NCBI GenBank assembly: GCA_022560025.1
Contig: JAFISE010000066.1
Location: forward strand, 1 to 64,000
Length of the DNA stretch: 64,000 bases
From: Stagonosporopsis chrysanthemi
Taxonomy: Eukaryota; Ascomycota; Dothideomycetes; Pleosporales; Didymellaceae
Direction of reading: 5' to 3'
Part shown: one piece after another, positions 43,559 through 55,515 of the stretch
Numbering within the stretch: position 1 is the stretch's first letter
How the letters are laid out: each line of letters starts with the position of its first letter
The notes under the pieces: model-generated
What the model was told of the DNA's origin: nothing
Databases searched by the model: none
Seen by the model: only the letters and a program-made list of their open reading frames with translations
Made by a program: the position numbers and the translations under genes

Positions 43559-46500
43559 TGTGCGTTTTTCGCTTTTTGTGAAGAGCCCTACTAGTACAGC
43601 AGGCTAAAGCCGCACTGGTGAGAGAAAAGATTCTCTCTTGGAGTCAACACAATAGGCCTATAGAATCGGGCAAATTTTCGCGTCCGATCTGGGTGAGCCA
43701 TGCAAACGCGATCCCTAGTCTCGTCTCAGCCACCTGTTTGGTGTCATTACCCGTAGGGGGCGCCATCTCCCCAGAAACGTTGGTAACTAAGTACTTGACC
43801 ATGCTTGTCTCAGCAACCGACCGCAGCATGATATCACGAGCCGACAAGCTGCGCGATGCGGTGGCAGAAATGGGTCCGAGCGCCATGGGGATGCGGCCTG
43901 TAGTCGTCCATTCATCTGCTGTGTGACCGCAGCGAACATTCTTCAACTGGAGACAGGGTCGTTGTACCTTTGTCGTGAGTTACCACGTTGCAGTGCTTTG
44001 ACGGAGAGTCTTTGGCTGTCAAAATGCGCAGTAACCGCGAAACGTTGTTTCCGATATGAGAACGCTTTCGTTATGAAGAGACTATGCAACGGTCGTTAAT
44101 AGCATCCTACCCGAGACAGGAGTGCCAAGTTTGATGAGCGCGCGGCTGAGAGGGCCAATCGCACACGAAGCAAACAGCGACCAGCCGCGCTAGCAGAACA
44201 TCGAAATGCGACCGGTTCCATGGCTTCGGCACGAGCCGAACTGACAGCTCCTAGGCCGGGCCGTAGAGTGTGATGGAAGCACATTGGGAAGAGTCAATGC
44301 GTTTCAGCAAGATCGGATCGCCCCACTCCGTCGGCTGGTGGCCACGTTTCCAAATCGGTATTGTGGTCCGACTATGCTACACCGATCGAGATGACATTTA
44401 CCGCATCAGCGATAGGACCTTTGGATGGCCATGCTTTGGTGAATCCAATGTCAACAAGGCCAGCCATCTGTGTAGATGCTCTTTCCGGCTGAGGTGATGC
44501 ATCGGACGAGACGAGTCGGCAAGAAGAGAATGAAGGCAAGCTGTGAATACTGATTGACATGCCGAACGCGATTCATGCTGTAGAGTACGTAATTAAGACA
44601 CAAGAAGGTTCGACGCAGTATCGTCAATTCCTTGCTGCCCGTAGTGTTGGACCCTTGTAACGACATGTGCAAGGAAGGCTCGAGTTGTCTCTTGTTTAGA
44701 TGGCCAAGCGACCTCCATCCTCTCCGCTGTAATAGTGACCCCCTATTCACCAGGCAGAGTGAGTGCCTGACAACGAGCGAGGGAGAGTAGTGAGGCATGC
44801 TCTCCTGCTCAATTGCACATAACAAACTGATGCTGTAGCCCATGATCCACGACCGATCAGTGCGAGAAGAATTGCGAGACTGAACCAAAGCCGCTAGGCT
44901 GCAGGCATGATGGGAGAATGCGACGACTTGGGGCATTCTGTTGCAGCGTAAGCAGCTGCTGAAAAATGATGGAAAACTCCGCTTGTGTTACTTGCTAGCT
45001 AGGGAGCGTCAATATATACATGCTCTGAGACGTGCTAGTCCAGGAGAGTCACAGGAGTGACGATCAAGGCCTGTAGGGCCGACATAATCCGCATTGGCAC
45101 AAGCCCCAAACAGGAGCTTTAAATCGAATGGACTTTGCTTATAGCTGCTGCTTGGAGAGTGAGCCTCACTTTTATTGGATATGTCGTTTGGTCTGCGTTT
45201 AGGCGAAGCAACACCCGTACAATAACTGGAGGTTGGCACAATGATGGAGGGCTGGCGTCGTAGCTGTGCCCCCATGGCTGTTCGTCTCGCCGCTCTAACC
45301 GGCATTTTGTCTTCTCTTACTTTAGTCTCCGCCTCTTGTTCAAAATCTGCTCATCTCTCTGGTTGGGACCAAACATGAGAGACACACATGCATTTGCACG
45401 ATCCGCTTGTAGTTCTGCCGTACCAAGTCTGGTAACGCTGAGGCAAATCCATACTGCTCAATCAAGACCTGCTTGCGCAAGTCTGAATAACAAGTCCCAG
45501 GCCTCTGGCTAAGTCAGACACCAAAACCCTCTTACCAACGACCCGCGCCTCACCGCCCGTCCTGGACCTCAGGCCACGTCTTCCTCTCCGACCCGAATGC
45601 AGGTGACGTGATGGCTGCAACAGGAGCGAGGGGGCGGTGGAGGTGCGAGAACGGCGAGCGGGAGAGGACATGGGCTCAACACAGGCAGACGAGGCAGCGG
45701 AGCAACTGGCAACAGAACGTCGCGGGGCGGGACAGGCGGTGGAGGGTGGTTCATGGTCGTTATCGTCTTCGTCGTTGCCCTTGATTGCGACCTCGCCTTG
45801 AGCCCGGAGACTGGGCATTTCCGCTTCTGCTTACAGTGTGATGTTGAAGTATGGTGTAGAACGAATATGTCGTAGAGGATGATGTAGAAGTAAAGATCGG
45901 CATAACCTGCAGCCTATAATCTCTTGGTAAACCACGCTGTTCGCCAACCTTATCCCTATCAAAGCAGTGCGTCTGTGCCGTCACCGAGGCTTTGTTCGCT
46001 GCGATCCTGATCATCAGCTGGAATCAGTCCCCATCTCTGGGCTGCCAGGGCGACGGAGCGGGAGACGCGAGTTTGTATAATTTTGGCTCCAAGGCGAGCG
46101 ATCCCGCCAGCACAGACATCGATGGATGGGTGAATTAGCACTCGTGTCACAGGTTGGCGATGGTGCCTGCTTGGGATTCTGATATCTGAGCATCCCTCCC
46201 TACATCAGCCTGTGGAGCTCCAATGCCACCACCAGACCGAGTCGCCGCATCTAGTCGAGATGACAGGCCACACGACCTTGGGAACATTACGAAGGGACCG
46301 AAGAGTATGGAGCTGTAGGCTGTAGGCTGGTGACTGCGATGGAGCTCTCCAGTTGAGCTCTCCACCTTGTCCTAATCGAGCTCGCGAACCAATTGTAGAG
46401 GCCGACGGCGGCGGCAGTATTGGACAGATACGGTGTCGGCAGCGAAGCGTGATCGAAAGAGTATGGCCATCGAGTACACAGGTCGCACATCGACAGGCTG

Positions 46501-48067
46501 CACCGTCATCGTCCAGCCCTCCAGCAAGCGCCTCGCAGCGCCGCCTGAGGAACCAGCATAGTCGCAGGCCCGCCCTGCTCTGGCCGCCCGCTTCATCTCC
46601 TCCCAGAAGCCTAGCCGGCAATGCCGCCAGCAGGGGCCCCGGAGACTTGCGTCCTTGTATGTTTGCTCTATTGCTCCAGCGTCAGAGCAGAGTCAATTCC
46701 TAGCCCAACGGCATCGCAAAGTCCAGCATGACTCAGCGCGTATGCAGCCTGCCCCATCCTTCCCGCGACATTATGTGTAGTCCCCTCGGCGGAAAAGCGC
46801 GCGCCATGCTCGTTGCAAAGGCGTCCGGGGTATGCGTTTCGAGGACGTGGTACGGTGCGGATCGAGGGGAGCCGCTTCAATGGCTTGTCGCGCGCTCGCA
46901 GGACGAGGTGTACGCGTTGGTCGCTGTGGAGGCAGATTCGCTGCGCGCGTAAGAATCGTCGATCGCGACTGACATGGGACGGCACAAGGACGGCACAAGG
47001 ACGGTACAAGGACAGTACAAAGATGGTACAAGGACAGTGCGTCGATGCGAGTGAAGGACGAGGGCGCTGCGCGCAACGCGCAACGCGACAACAACGAGTG
47101 AAATGTCTTGGCACTTCTGGCCTCGATGAGCCTCGATGAGCGTCGATGAGCCTCACCCTACGATGCGCCGTGGGGCTTCACTCTATGCGCGTCCCCACAC
47201 TTTCGGTCGGGCGATCTGGATTTAGGTCAGCCAAACGGGCCTTCTCAACAACGACGTTGATGCTGTAGTAGCGCCTGCCGGACCGTCTGCCATGACCCCG
47301 CGGTCGAAACGCGATTGATGCTGGCAAGCAAGACTCGCCCCAACGAGTGATTTCCCGCGAACCAATGCGCTGAGGCTGGTCGTCGCAATGCGCTGCCTGT
47401 GGTGCTGCACGGTCGATAAAGCTTGCCATTGCCTAGAGCGTCGTTCGTAAGGGGTGATTCCTTCTTTCTCCACGTCTGGTGCCAAGCGCCCGCCTTCGAA
47501 CAATTCGCAACAGCCAGAGACGCTCTCTGATCTCACAGAGGATTGATCATAGGCAGACTGTTGGCTTTGTCTGTGATTGAGTTTTCGTGTCTTTTCAACT
47601 ATCGATCGACTTGTAACTCTCGATCGACTTGTCTCTATGGTCGTGCACAGCTTCGCAGCCATGAGAGAGATTTGCTCTTCCCCAGATACATACCCTGCAC
47701 CGCGAAGAGTTCACCGCGAAGAACGCTATTTGAAGCCATTTGACATCGCCCGACCTGCGGACGCTGCTCGTACCTCACCCATGCGCTCGCCATCACGAGC
47801 AGAACGATCAGCTTCTTCCCAGTCGAACAGGCGTCATCAGCCTCTGTGCAGGCTTTGTTTTGCCGCATGTTGAGTAGTCGAGCTGCAGACTGAGGTCACG
47901 CCGGTGCCCTCACGTCCTCCTTGTACTGGCCCAAGTCCGTATGTCCGCCCGTGATCTATCCTCCTTTCTCTATATGCGCCTTGACTAACCACAGCAGCTT
48001 CACCGCAGGCCCCGATGCGAAAGCCGAGCTACCATCCTTCCTACTCTTCCTACACGACTTGCCGACG
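43559..48067. other. 4.5 kb without a convincing gene; minisatellite inside
   Basis: There are many overlapping ORFs on both strands. The longest (44936-44451 minus, 47662-47222 minus and the GC-rich set at 46200-47150) lack motifs and coherent exons. A minus-strand frame at 45305-45009 and one at 45818-45462 look mildly protein-like but have no support. An 11-bp minisatellite lies at 46978-47040, and three cctcgatgag-type units lie at 47120-47150. Confidence 0.35.
46978..47040. repeat. 11-bp minisatellite, about 5.5 copies
   Basis: The units are gacggcacaag (twice), gacggtacaag, gacagtacaaa, gatggtacaag and a partial gacagtgc. The unit length is not a multiple of three, so the VPS/CTVLVPSL-like peptides in the minus ORFs here are products of the repeat. 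Confidence 0.85.
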
Positions 48068-48604
48068 ATGCCCTCTAGTCGCCTCATAACTCGAAGCCGG
48101 GCTACATACGGTCGACGCCTCGCGTCACGTCTGAGGAAGGGAACGGCAGAGTTGGTCGGCTCTGCGGTCTCCGGTGGCCCAACATATGGCAGCCCGCGCG
48201 GCGTGGGCTCGAAGCTCCGCAGTCTTAGTCTGTGTAGCGATGGAAACGACACCGCCGTAAGGGACACTGGGCTGCAGGACAGATGGGGGAGTGGACATGA
48301 TGCTCTCGTGCTGCCAGACGCTTCAGCAGAATCAGTCTCGTCAAAGCTCCAGGCCGTGTTGTAGGGCGCAAGAGGCATCGAGCGGTTTCCAACTCGCTAG
48401 GCAGGTGGTAAGTACGAGGACGCGCGGACTTTCGCACAGGTCTCCACGATCCAGGCAACCCGAGGAAACCAGCTGTCTGAGATTCAGGAAACGAAAGATC
48501 TCGTTTCAGGCCTTCAGGCTCACGACCCAGCGGACTTTGTTGGGGCATCCACGAAACTGCAGCAGGAAGAGGCAGGTGGGAAGGGCATGCTGGAGCAATT
48601 CTAG
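48068..48604 (+). CDS. Candidate basic protein with helical C-terminal part
   Basis: From the ATG at 48068 the frame gives an Arg/Ser-rich N-terminus and a Ser/Asp-rich middle. In-frame stops at 48362 and 48398 would vanish if a 45-nt GTGTTG...CTAG segment (48356-48400) is an intron. The frame then continues as KYEDARTFAQVST and a Gln/Glu-rich helix (ETKDLVSGLQAHD) to a TAG at 48602-48604. After that TAG the same frame stays protein-like (QKVKQAKLARTTE) to another TAG at 48684, so the first TAG may be a nonsense mutation of CAG. The donor is not strong. No family is recognised. Confidence 0.35.
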
Positions 48605-49194
48605 CAGAAGGTCAAGCAGGCGAAACTGGCGCGTACGACTGAGCGCGAAGGTGGGGGCGCAGATGCATGGATAATGGGCACTTAGGAGGATGTCGGGTAC
48701 AGCGTTTGGAGCATAGCTTGACAGGTAGAAGCAGAGACTGAATCTGGATATAATATACGTATGCTTGCACAGACCGACTTCATCAGCATCCTCCAGCGTG
48801 ACCGACCTGACCTATGCGCACCAGAGATGCTTTGCGGCGCGACTTGGGCACGCCTGTCATTGGATGCTAGCACAAAGGAAGTAAGCAACACACGTTCACG
48901 AAGAACGAGTCAGCTCAGACCCTCCAATCTTTAGCATTGGGTCACGAAGAAGATTGTACTTTGAGCGTAGACGTAGTATGCCATTACCAGGTACCGAGAC
49001 AAGTACAAGATGTAACCGTACGAAATACAACTATATATAACTTCAAGCTAGAATGGCAAGAAGGCCGGTCTTTTTGACCGTTACACAAGAAGACCGTACA
49101 TGTTACATGCTTGCTTTTCAAAAAAAGGATCTCCAACAGCGCCGCCCTCATCCTTCACTTCAGGAGAACGAATCACATGTCTGCCATAGCCAAT
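48605..49194. other. No convincing gene
   Basis: Intergenic stretch containing a possible remnant of the preceding gene's C-terminus up to 48684. Confidence 0.35.
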
Positions 49195-49623
49195 CTAGAT
49201 ACCGTGGCCTGGTGCGCCGCCATCCTTGCCCTTGTCTTGCAGAGAAGCTTCACCAGTCTTGACTTTGCTGGCGCCGATCTCAAGAGGCTTCTCCTTGCGG
49301 CTCTCATCCAGCACCTTGTGGTCTGTGAGTGAGCCAACGATGCCGTTTAACCAGCCCGTCGCCGCTTGAAAGGTCTGGTCTCGATCGGGCAGGCCCTCGC
49401 TGATGTAGAGGCCCACCCGCCACATTTGATTGTTGTTGTAGATGTTGCTCACATTGTGATGCGAGTAGTCGTACACGTTAACCACAGGCCTTGTGGCTGC
49501 GAACTTGTAGTCCCCTGTGTTGGTATTGCCACTTAACTCGTAGTTGTACGAGCGGGCAAATTGAAAGCAAAGTGCTACTAAGCAGGTAGCAAGGAGGAAC
49601 CAGGGAAGACCTCCAAAAAACAT
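49195..49623 (-). CDS. Small secreted or signal-anchored protein, 142 aa
   Basis: The ATG at 49623 starts MFFGGLPWFLLATCLVALCF, a hydrophobic N-terminal segment of about 20 residues that could be a signal peptide or a signal anchor. Next is a Tyr/Asn-rich part of about 50 residues (YELSGNTNTGDYKF, then VYDYSHHNVSNIYNNN) with NxS/T sites. The last 50 residues are Lys-, Glu- and Asp-rich (ending DKGKDGGAPGHGI). There are no cysteines after the leader. The frame is clean and the start lies in a good context. The family is unknown. It resembles the 20262-20801 protein in layout. Confidence 0.55.
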   Translation of the reverse strand: MFFGGLPWFLLATCLVALCFQFARSYNYELSGNTNTGDYKFAATRPVVNVYDYSHHNVSNIYNNNQMWRVGLYISEGLPDRDQTFQAATGWLNGIVGSLTDHKVLDESRKEKPLEIGASKVKTGEASLQDKGKDGGAPGHGI

Positions 49624-51507
49624 GGCGTTTGGAATTGTGGGAGATTCTGACTGCAAAACGGTGGTATAGGCGATGCAAGTTGAGGAGCCGCGGTGGAGTT
49701 TGGGAGGAGGCGTTGAGTTCGAGCGGTGCTGGCGACGGTACTTTTATAGTTAAGCGGGCGCAGGCATGAACTAAGTGAAGGGTGGCAGGCGTGCGATTCT
49801 GTCCTAACATACGGCGATGGCGTAGTAGCGCACATTGCACCTGGTGTTTCGCGATGCTGGATGGATACTGAGATCATTTTCCAACTCTGTTTGTTGTGTC
49901 AATCAGATCCGGTGATCGAGATGCTTGACCTGTTCATCGCAACGATTCTGCTGGCAAGATGGGCTTGCAGCATTGCTCCACTATGCAATATGCGGCGGTA
50001 CACTCTGGAGCATGCTCTGAAGATGTTCAATGCAGGGGTGAGGTGCTATAAGCTGTCGTGACGAGTCGGAGCACCTCTCGGTCATGTTTTGCTGGCGTGT
50101 TGTCTATCTTGAAGGGAGCGCTTGCAGTGTGCGTCGATGTCGCCCGGCCGAAAGGCTACTGGAAGGCCCGGAGGTAGCTGAAGAGCAAGTATCAGGCGTC
50201 AAGCTCTGCAGTGGGTTTGGTAGCTTGCTGGTGTGCTGCAGAAGCAGTCAGTGACTTGCATCGGGAAGGATGTGTGTGCCTAGGACCTTTTGAAATGGAG
50301 CATCAGCTTCACATGACGTCATAGCGACAACGAGTCTTAGAAACCAGGTATTCGTTGGAGTTATAGTGTTATCAAAGTTAGAGGTGGTATCTAGTGTGCG
50401 GGAAAAGGTCGGCTGTCGGCCCCAGATGCAGGGTAGGGCGTCAACCACAGAAGTGCATCTTCTGCCGACGCAACTTGCATGGCAAGATGGGTCAATTGAA
50501 CATGGCATGATGGGTCAATGAAACATGGCATTCAGCATTCCCAAAGCCCGAAAATGTCCAGTGGATGCTGATGCGCAATGGTTGTTGGCCCTTCAGGCAC
50601 ATTTGACCAGTCATACGTCCAACGCAGTCTACATACGTCCCTTGGGTCGGTGGCATCAACACCTCAAACGCGTATCGTGCTGACTTGACCAGGCAAGATA
50701 ACGAACAATGCTGCTACAAGTCTACGACGCCGGTCGCTCGCCTCTTCCCAACAACGAGACTGTGTGATTCTCGAACACGGCACTTTGGTGGTCAGTGCGA
50801 CACAGCGACGTGACAGCACGCTACACTACGCGCCTCATCCCAAAACGCCATGACGCAGGCTTCAGCATTGAGCTCCGCACGGCATAGGATATTGACTGCA
50901 TGATGTCGACTGCCTATTCTGATCGACTGTTGCTATTCCTCGATGCGACGGAGCGGCGTTGCCATGGCACTGCTGTGTCGCACAGGCAGCAGCCAATAGC
51001 AGCTTCTGTATGTAGTACCAACGATAACAGGGGAACAACTGCAGCAGAGAAAAGGAGATGACCACGCATCTCTTCGCGACGCTGTTTTGCCGGAGCGCCT
51101 CCAGGGCCGCAGCTTCTTGTCGAGCTGCCGTAGCCACCTTGCCTTTCACATTGCAGGATTTCGGGTTGTGTACTGAGCCGCAATCGACTCTGTACTCCTC
51201 CATAGGCTATGCCTAGGGTGCGCTCCACCGCAAAGACAGCATATCAAGCATTGAAGACGCCTGGTTCGCGGCATTGTGCGCACCGAGAATTATCGCAACG
51301 CTGCTCAAGACCGTCCCGAGTACATCCCCAACATCCGGAGCACCACTTGAACAACTGGTATGAGGACTTCTCCACAAATGCGCAATAAGCTGACCACACT
51401 AGCCGCTCCACCTTTGGCTTCGTCGCCTTGACCGCCTCGTCTTCGATCACAAAGCCCTCCTCCGACTGCCTACACGTTTCCCGCACGTACGACCGGGCAG
51501 CCTCCAC
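49624..51507. other. No convincing gene
   Basis: Short ORFs occur on both strands. The right end is the promoter region of the plus-strand gene at 51508. Confidence 0.4.
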
Positions 51508-52335
51508 ATGTCGGGCTCACGCTCGTACATCAATATGTACCGATACCCGCTGAGTTCCGTAGACAAGGCTCTCGTGCACCAGCTATGGCAGATGGGACAT
51601 GAAGTGGACGTTATCGTATGCTCTGTAGTCCGGAAACTAGGTGGGTTGAGCACCACGACGCACAGGCGGATCATGGGTATGATCGCCAGTACAGAATCAT
51701 CCAACACACTCTTCGAAGATCGCTTGAACCGGCGCCGATACCGCTACCCGCTCAGTTCTCCAGCAGCGGCACGGGTCCATCAGATCTGGAACTCGGGCTA
51801 CATCATCGACTTTGCAGTCTGTGCTCTTGTGGACTTCAACATCGGCCTCGATCACGATGACCCTCTGTACGATCATGATAGCTGCGGAGACAGGCCATGC
51901 GCAAGAGCTCAGGAAGCAGCTAGAGAAGAGTGGAGGAGGACAAGCCCGGAAAGCGCCGACGCAGATGTCGGATCAGAAGTAGCAGAGTCCTTGACGAATT
52001 CTGTCTGTACACCTGCTCCGGCCAGCCCTGTGACTGCTAAAAAAGGTAGCAAAATACCTCACCATTCCGCGTCGAACAGGACAACGAGCAACTCCACCGC
52101 CTTGATGCCGACCGAGTGCAACATACCATCATGCGACCCCTTAATCTCAGCACCAGACACTTCATCAAGCACCACCGATCCATGCCTCTTGAGAGCGAGC
52201 AGTACCATGTCCGCCGAGGACGGTAGCTTGCCCCGCGAGCCCTCGCGCAAGCGAGCCAAGGTGTTGAAGGAGTTGCAAGTTGATATGCTGTCCAAGTTTG
52301 ACCCGACGCCGAAGCATGCGAAGAGGGGTAGATAG
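51508..52335 (+). CDS. Hypothetical 275-aa protein with duplicated 31-residue motif
   Basis: The ATG at 51508 starts an uninterrupted ORF ending in a TAG at 52333-52335. Residues 11-41 and 78-108 are two copies of one motif. Each begins YRYPLSS, has VHQ[LI]W 12 residues on, then a Gly, and ends with VC-x-[VL]-V. The spacing is identical, so this is an internal duplication rather than chance. The motif looks like a compact helical unit with buried Trp and Cys. After an acidic stretch comes about 110 residues of Ser/Thr/Pro-rich sequence. The C-terminus is basic (SRKRAKVLKE and KHAKRGR), suggesting a nuclear location or nucleic-acid contact. I do not recognise the motif. Confidence 0.65.
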   Translation: MSGSRSYINMYRYPLSSVDKALVHQLWQMGHEVDVIVCSVVRKLGGLSTTTHRRIMGMIASTESSNTLFEDRLNRRRYRYPLSSPAAARVHQIWNSGYIIDFAVCALVDFNIGLDHDDPLYDHDSCGDRPCARAQEAAREEWRRTSPESADADVGSEVAESLTNSVCTPAPASPVTAKKGSKIPHHSASNRTTSNSTALMPTECNIPSCDPLISAPDTSSSTTDPCLLRASSTMSAEDGSLPREPSRKRAKVLKELQVDMLSKFDPTPKHAKRGR

Positions 52336-52767
52336 AGGCTGGGTAATGCTGTTCACGAACAATTGTTCATCGTGACTTGGCAATGATGGACAATACTAAC
52401 AACTCTTGGTGCGAGAGGTTGGGTCCGGTCAAAGTTGTAGCACACTTTCTGAAAAATCGCTTCCATCAAGACTTATTCGCTTTCCCATGCGTGCGATGAC
52501 TCAGATGGTGACCATTACGCCGTCGTTGCATACGATCTAGAAGATGACGATTGACCTTGTCTTTCAACGTCTATGCAAATCAAGTGCGAGTTCTGAACAA
52601 GTTCTGCAATCAACGAAGACCAAGACCAGTGATAAGCGAGTTTGTAACGGTGTAGAGAGAGAGGGGAGGACTGCGCTTGTTTGACTATTGACGTGGGCTG
52701 AGCTGCTTATATGCCTGCCCATACGCACGCTATCCTAACTCGTACTAGAGTAGGCCTGGGCAGAGCC
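52336..52767. other. No convincing gene
   Basis: Intergenic sequence between the duplicated-motif gene and a short coding fragment. No motif was seen. Confidence 0.4.
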
Positions 52768-52919
52768 TAATCGTTACAGAAAAGAAAGCAGGCGAAATCG
52801 AGGACGCACTGGCTAGTGAGAAGTATGACACGGTCTTGGATGACCCAAAGAAGTTCGGAGAGTTCATTTGGTGGTTTGGCAAGAAGGTTCGCGCTGGTAT
52901 TAACATCGCGCCCATGTAG
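52768..52919 (+). pseudogene. Short C-terminal coding fragment
   Basis: About 48 codons read cleanly on the plus strand, with TEKKAGEIEDALASEKYD, then LDDPKKFGEFIWWFGKKV and a stop (TAG 52917-52919). The dense mix of charged and aromatic residues looks like the end of a real protein. Upstream a TAG at about 52750 closes a neighbouring frame and no exon could be attached, so this appears to be the surviving 3' end of a gene. I do not recognise the family. Confidence 0.4.
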
Positions 52920-53184
52920 AGTGGATGGTGTTTAGGGCTGTAGGGATTATTGGTAGCAGACATGTAAGCATGCTTCCACAACGGAAACGATATGTTATGC
53001 TCACTAGCTATGCCGAGTGATAATTAACCACTAACATCAATATCAGTCTTCTCTTACAGCTCCTTTCAAATATCTACTACTCCCTCCGTTGGCAATTTTG
53101 AGTTGATGTTTTCCAGCTATTTCTTCACATACTCGTTTCCATTCGTTCCCTCAAGCTCCTTAAGCTGCCAAGCGGCTAGTTTTG

Positions 53185-53967
53185 TCAAGAATTGTCGTCC
53201 TCAGTCCACTTTTCGAGAAACCCATCCTTGAAATAATCATCAGCAGAATGCTTTGGAAGACGCAGCTCGTCGGGGAACGGATGCACCTTCTCACCAACTC
53301 GCAACACCTCAAATATCTGAGAAGCGAGTTCTTTATCGGCTTGAGAAATTTGCACGATCATCGTCGGAGAGATCTTTCTTTGCGCTGTGCTGATACTTGT
53401 ATATGTCCAGCGTGCTTCCATGGATGATTCGGCGGTATGTGCCAGACACCAGAAGATTTGTTGAGTCGTGTAGAGGCGGTCTTTAGACAATGGGGAGAAT
53501 TCCTCGCCATCATTGGGGACAATGGCAGCGGCAGGAGTTGTGGGAATGGCTACAGTGGGTGGCCAGGTTTTGCCGCGCTTAAGCTTCTTGACTTTGGCTT
53601 CCAAACCGTATATGCGCTCCTCTTTCTCCTTCAAATCTCCCTTGAGCTTGTCGTATGCGTCCGAGTATTTTCAGAAACCCTCCACCAACGCGTGACAGAC
53701 TTCCTTCAGCCCTATTATCGTGCCTCCTTCCTTTCCGTTCGCGATGTCGCTGAGCCTCTTGATATAGTCTTCATCTACGACCAGTCCCTCTTGCACATCC
53801 CGGAACTTCGTCTTCAGCTCCTCAAAGACGTCTTTCGCAATCTGTTCGCAGTCCTCAAGCTGGCCTTCCAAGTCCTTCCTTATAGATTCCTCATCAGCAA
53901 GCTTGCTCTCCACGCTTGCGAGCTGTTCCCCAATCCTGCCGTTATCTCCAAGAAGCTCTTTAGTCAT
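53185..53967 (-). pseudogene. Coiled-coil protein broken by one TGA
   Basis: From the ATG at 53967 the frame reads a Glu/Asp/Lys-rich coiled coil for 98 codons, meets a TGA at 53673-53671, and then continues in the same frame for 162 codons. The second part has a coiled coil (KEKEERIYGLEAKVKKLK), a Pro/Thr linker, and a globular end with TQQIFWCLAHTAESS and HSADDYFKDGFLEKW. The frame is also open upstream to 54189, so an earlier start or exon is possible. TGA could come from CGA by one C-to-T change. Both halves have the same composition, so one gene with a nonsense mutation is the simplest reading; an intron spanning the TGA is possible but no good donor was seen. The family is unknown. Confidence 0.55.
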
Positions 53968-55515
53968 ATTGAAGATCTGTTTGTGTGCGGTGCTGGAAGC
54001 GGGGTTTGCATCGAGCCAGCTTCTCACAGCTCCGGTCGGGAATAAACGCTCTGTTGTCTTAATGGTTAATGTAATAGGAGAAGGAAAAGGAACAGTCTTA
54101 GATAGGGGAATAGGCAAGGAGACTGAAAAGCAGGGCGGGCGGGTGAGCAGCCTGAACACTGGTCCCGAGAGCCAATCCACCAACGACAAATATAATCAGT
54201 GCCACGCCATCCTTTTTGTGCCATGTATGATACTTTTTCATCTATCAAGATTTGATCAGGCGTGGGCGTTGTGATAGATCTGAATATAAGGCAACCCATT
54301 TCCCTTAAGCAGTCCTTCATTGTACCGAAGCGGAAGTGGAACCATGCTCTACATGTTTGTTAGTCATTCGTGTGAATAAATGCTGCTGAGCTTGAAGACA
54401 ACTAGAAGCATATCTGCCAACATAAAAAGACTAACCAAGACGATTTTGTACTTAGAGGGCAAGGCTATAAGTCAATCTAAAGCTACTTTAGTCAGATGCC
54501 ATCCGCAAATTCTCTTAGCGTATTGCTGCTAGCTGATCAATTTGGAAGAGTCTAATTACTCTGTAGTGAGGATGTCATCGACTTGGAGTCCAGAGCACTT
54601 GCTCGGGATCAGGAGCGTTTTGGGTGAGCGCCAAGTTCATGTGCTTTGTGAATGGTTGCTTACCATGTCCTTGCATCTTCGTGTTTGGCAACTGCCAAAT
54701 GCTTGATTTAGTGCTTTCTTAAGAAGCGTAAGGCGGGCGCACCAGCGGCGCCAGACTTCACAACTACGCCACTACGATAGGCAAAGACCCTGCACTCAGT
54801 CTCTCACATCAGCGATGATTATTGAGCCGTAACTAAGACTGCAGAGAGTTGGATATGTAGACTTTAATTGTATAGTACATGTACGTTGATTTGGCTACCA
54901 ACAAGCGTATTTGTTCGAATCATCAGCATTTTGTCGATGTTTGAGTCTTAACCTGTCGACGCATCGCTACCAACAGCTTGTTTAAATTGACGTCAGCCAA
55001 TCGCACATGCATATATAGGAGTGCAGTTCTTGAGGTGTTGATACTGGCGCCCATAAAGTCGACAAGGAAGGCGGGAATCGAGATAATGGCGACAAGCTTC
55101 CAATCTCTGCATGCCTTTGTATATAGGAAGGACTGATTGAACCACACCTAGAGCTGGCCCAGGCCGCTTCGGCTCGCGTGAGTGAAGCACGCTGCAGATC
55201 ACGCAAGTGAACAGGGACCATTAGCTAGGTTCAAATAAAGGTGTATGAGTAAGGCACACTGTTAAGCGCACGTAAGTGAAGCACTCCAGAATAAGCCGCG
55301 GCACTGAGATCTTTTGTCTATTAAAGCAGTTCATTACTTTACCATCATTTAGTAACTCCCTCAACCGATCCCTCAAGACTACCACTATTAGTACTCAACC
55401 CTCAGAATCTCGACTACGAAATTTTTAAGGCAGGCTTTTCAAACCTTCAGTAAGCTCTTGCAAGTAAGCAAGGTCGAACACGCAGCGCTAACTTCGAAGT
55501 CGCAAGAAAGGTGCA
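53968..55515. other. No convincing gene
   Basis: The first 220 bases may belong to the 5' end of the preceding minus-strand gene. Beyond 54320 only short ORFs on the minus strand are seen, in moderately AT-rich DNA. Confidence 0.4.

Noticed and set aside
24937..53673. Programmed stop-codon readthrough as a shared mechanism
   Set aside because: The bases after the stops differ (CAA, CTG, CTC, CAG, AAA, GCC) and no common readthrough context is present; nonsense mutation is simpler.
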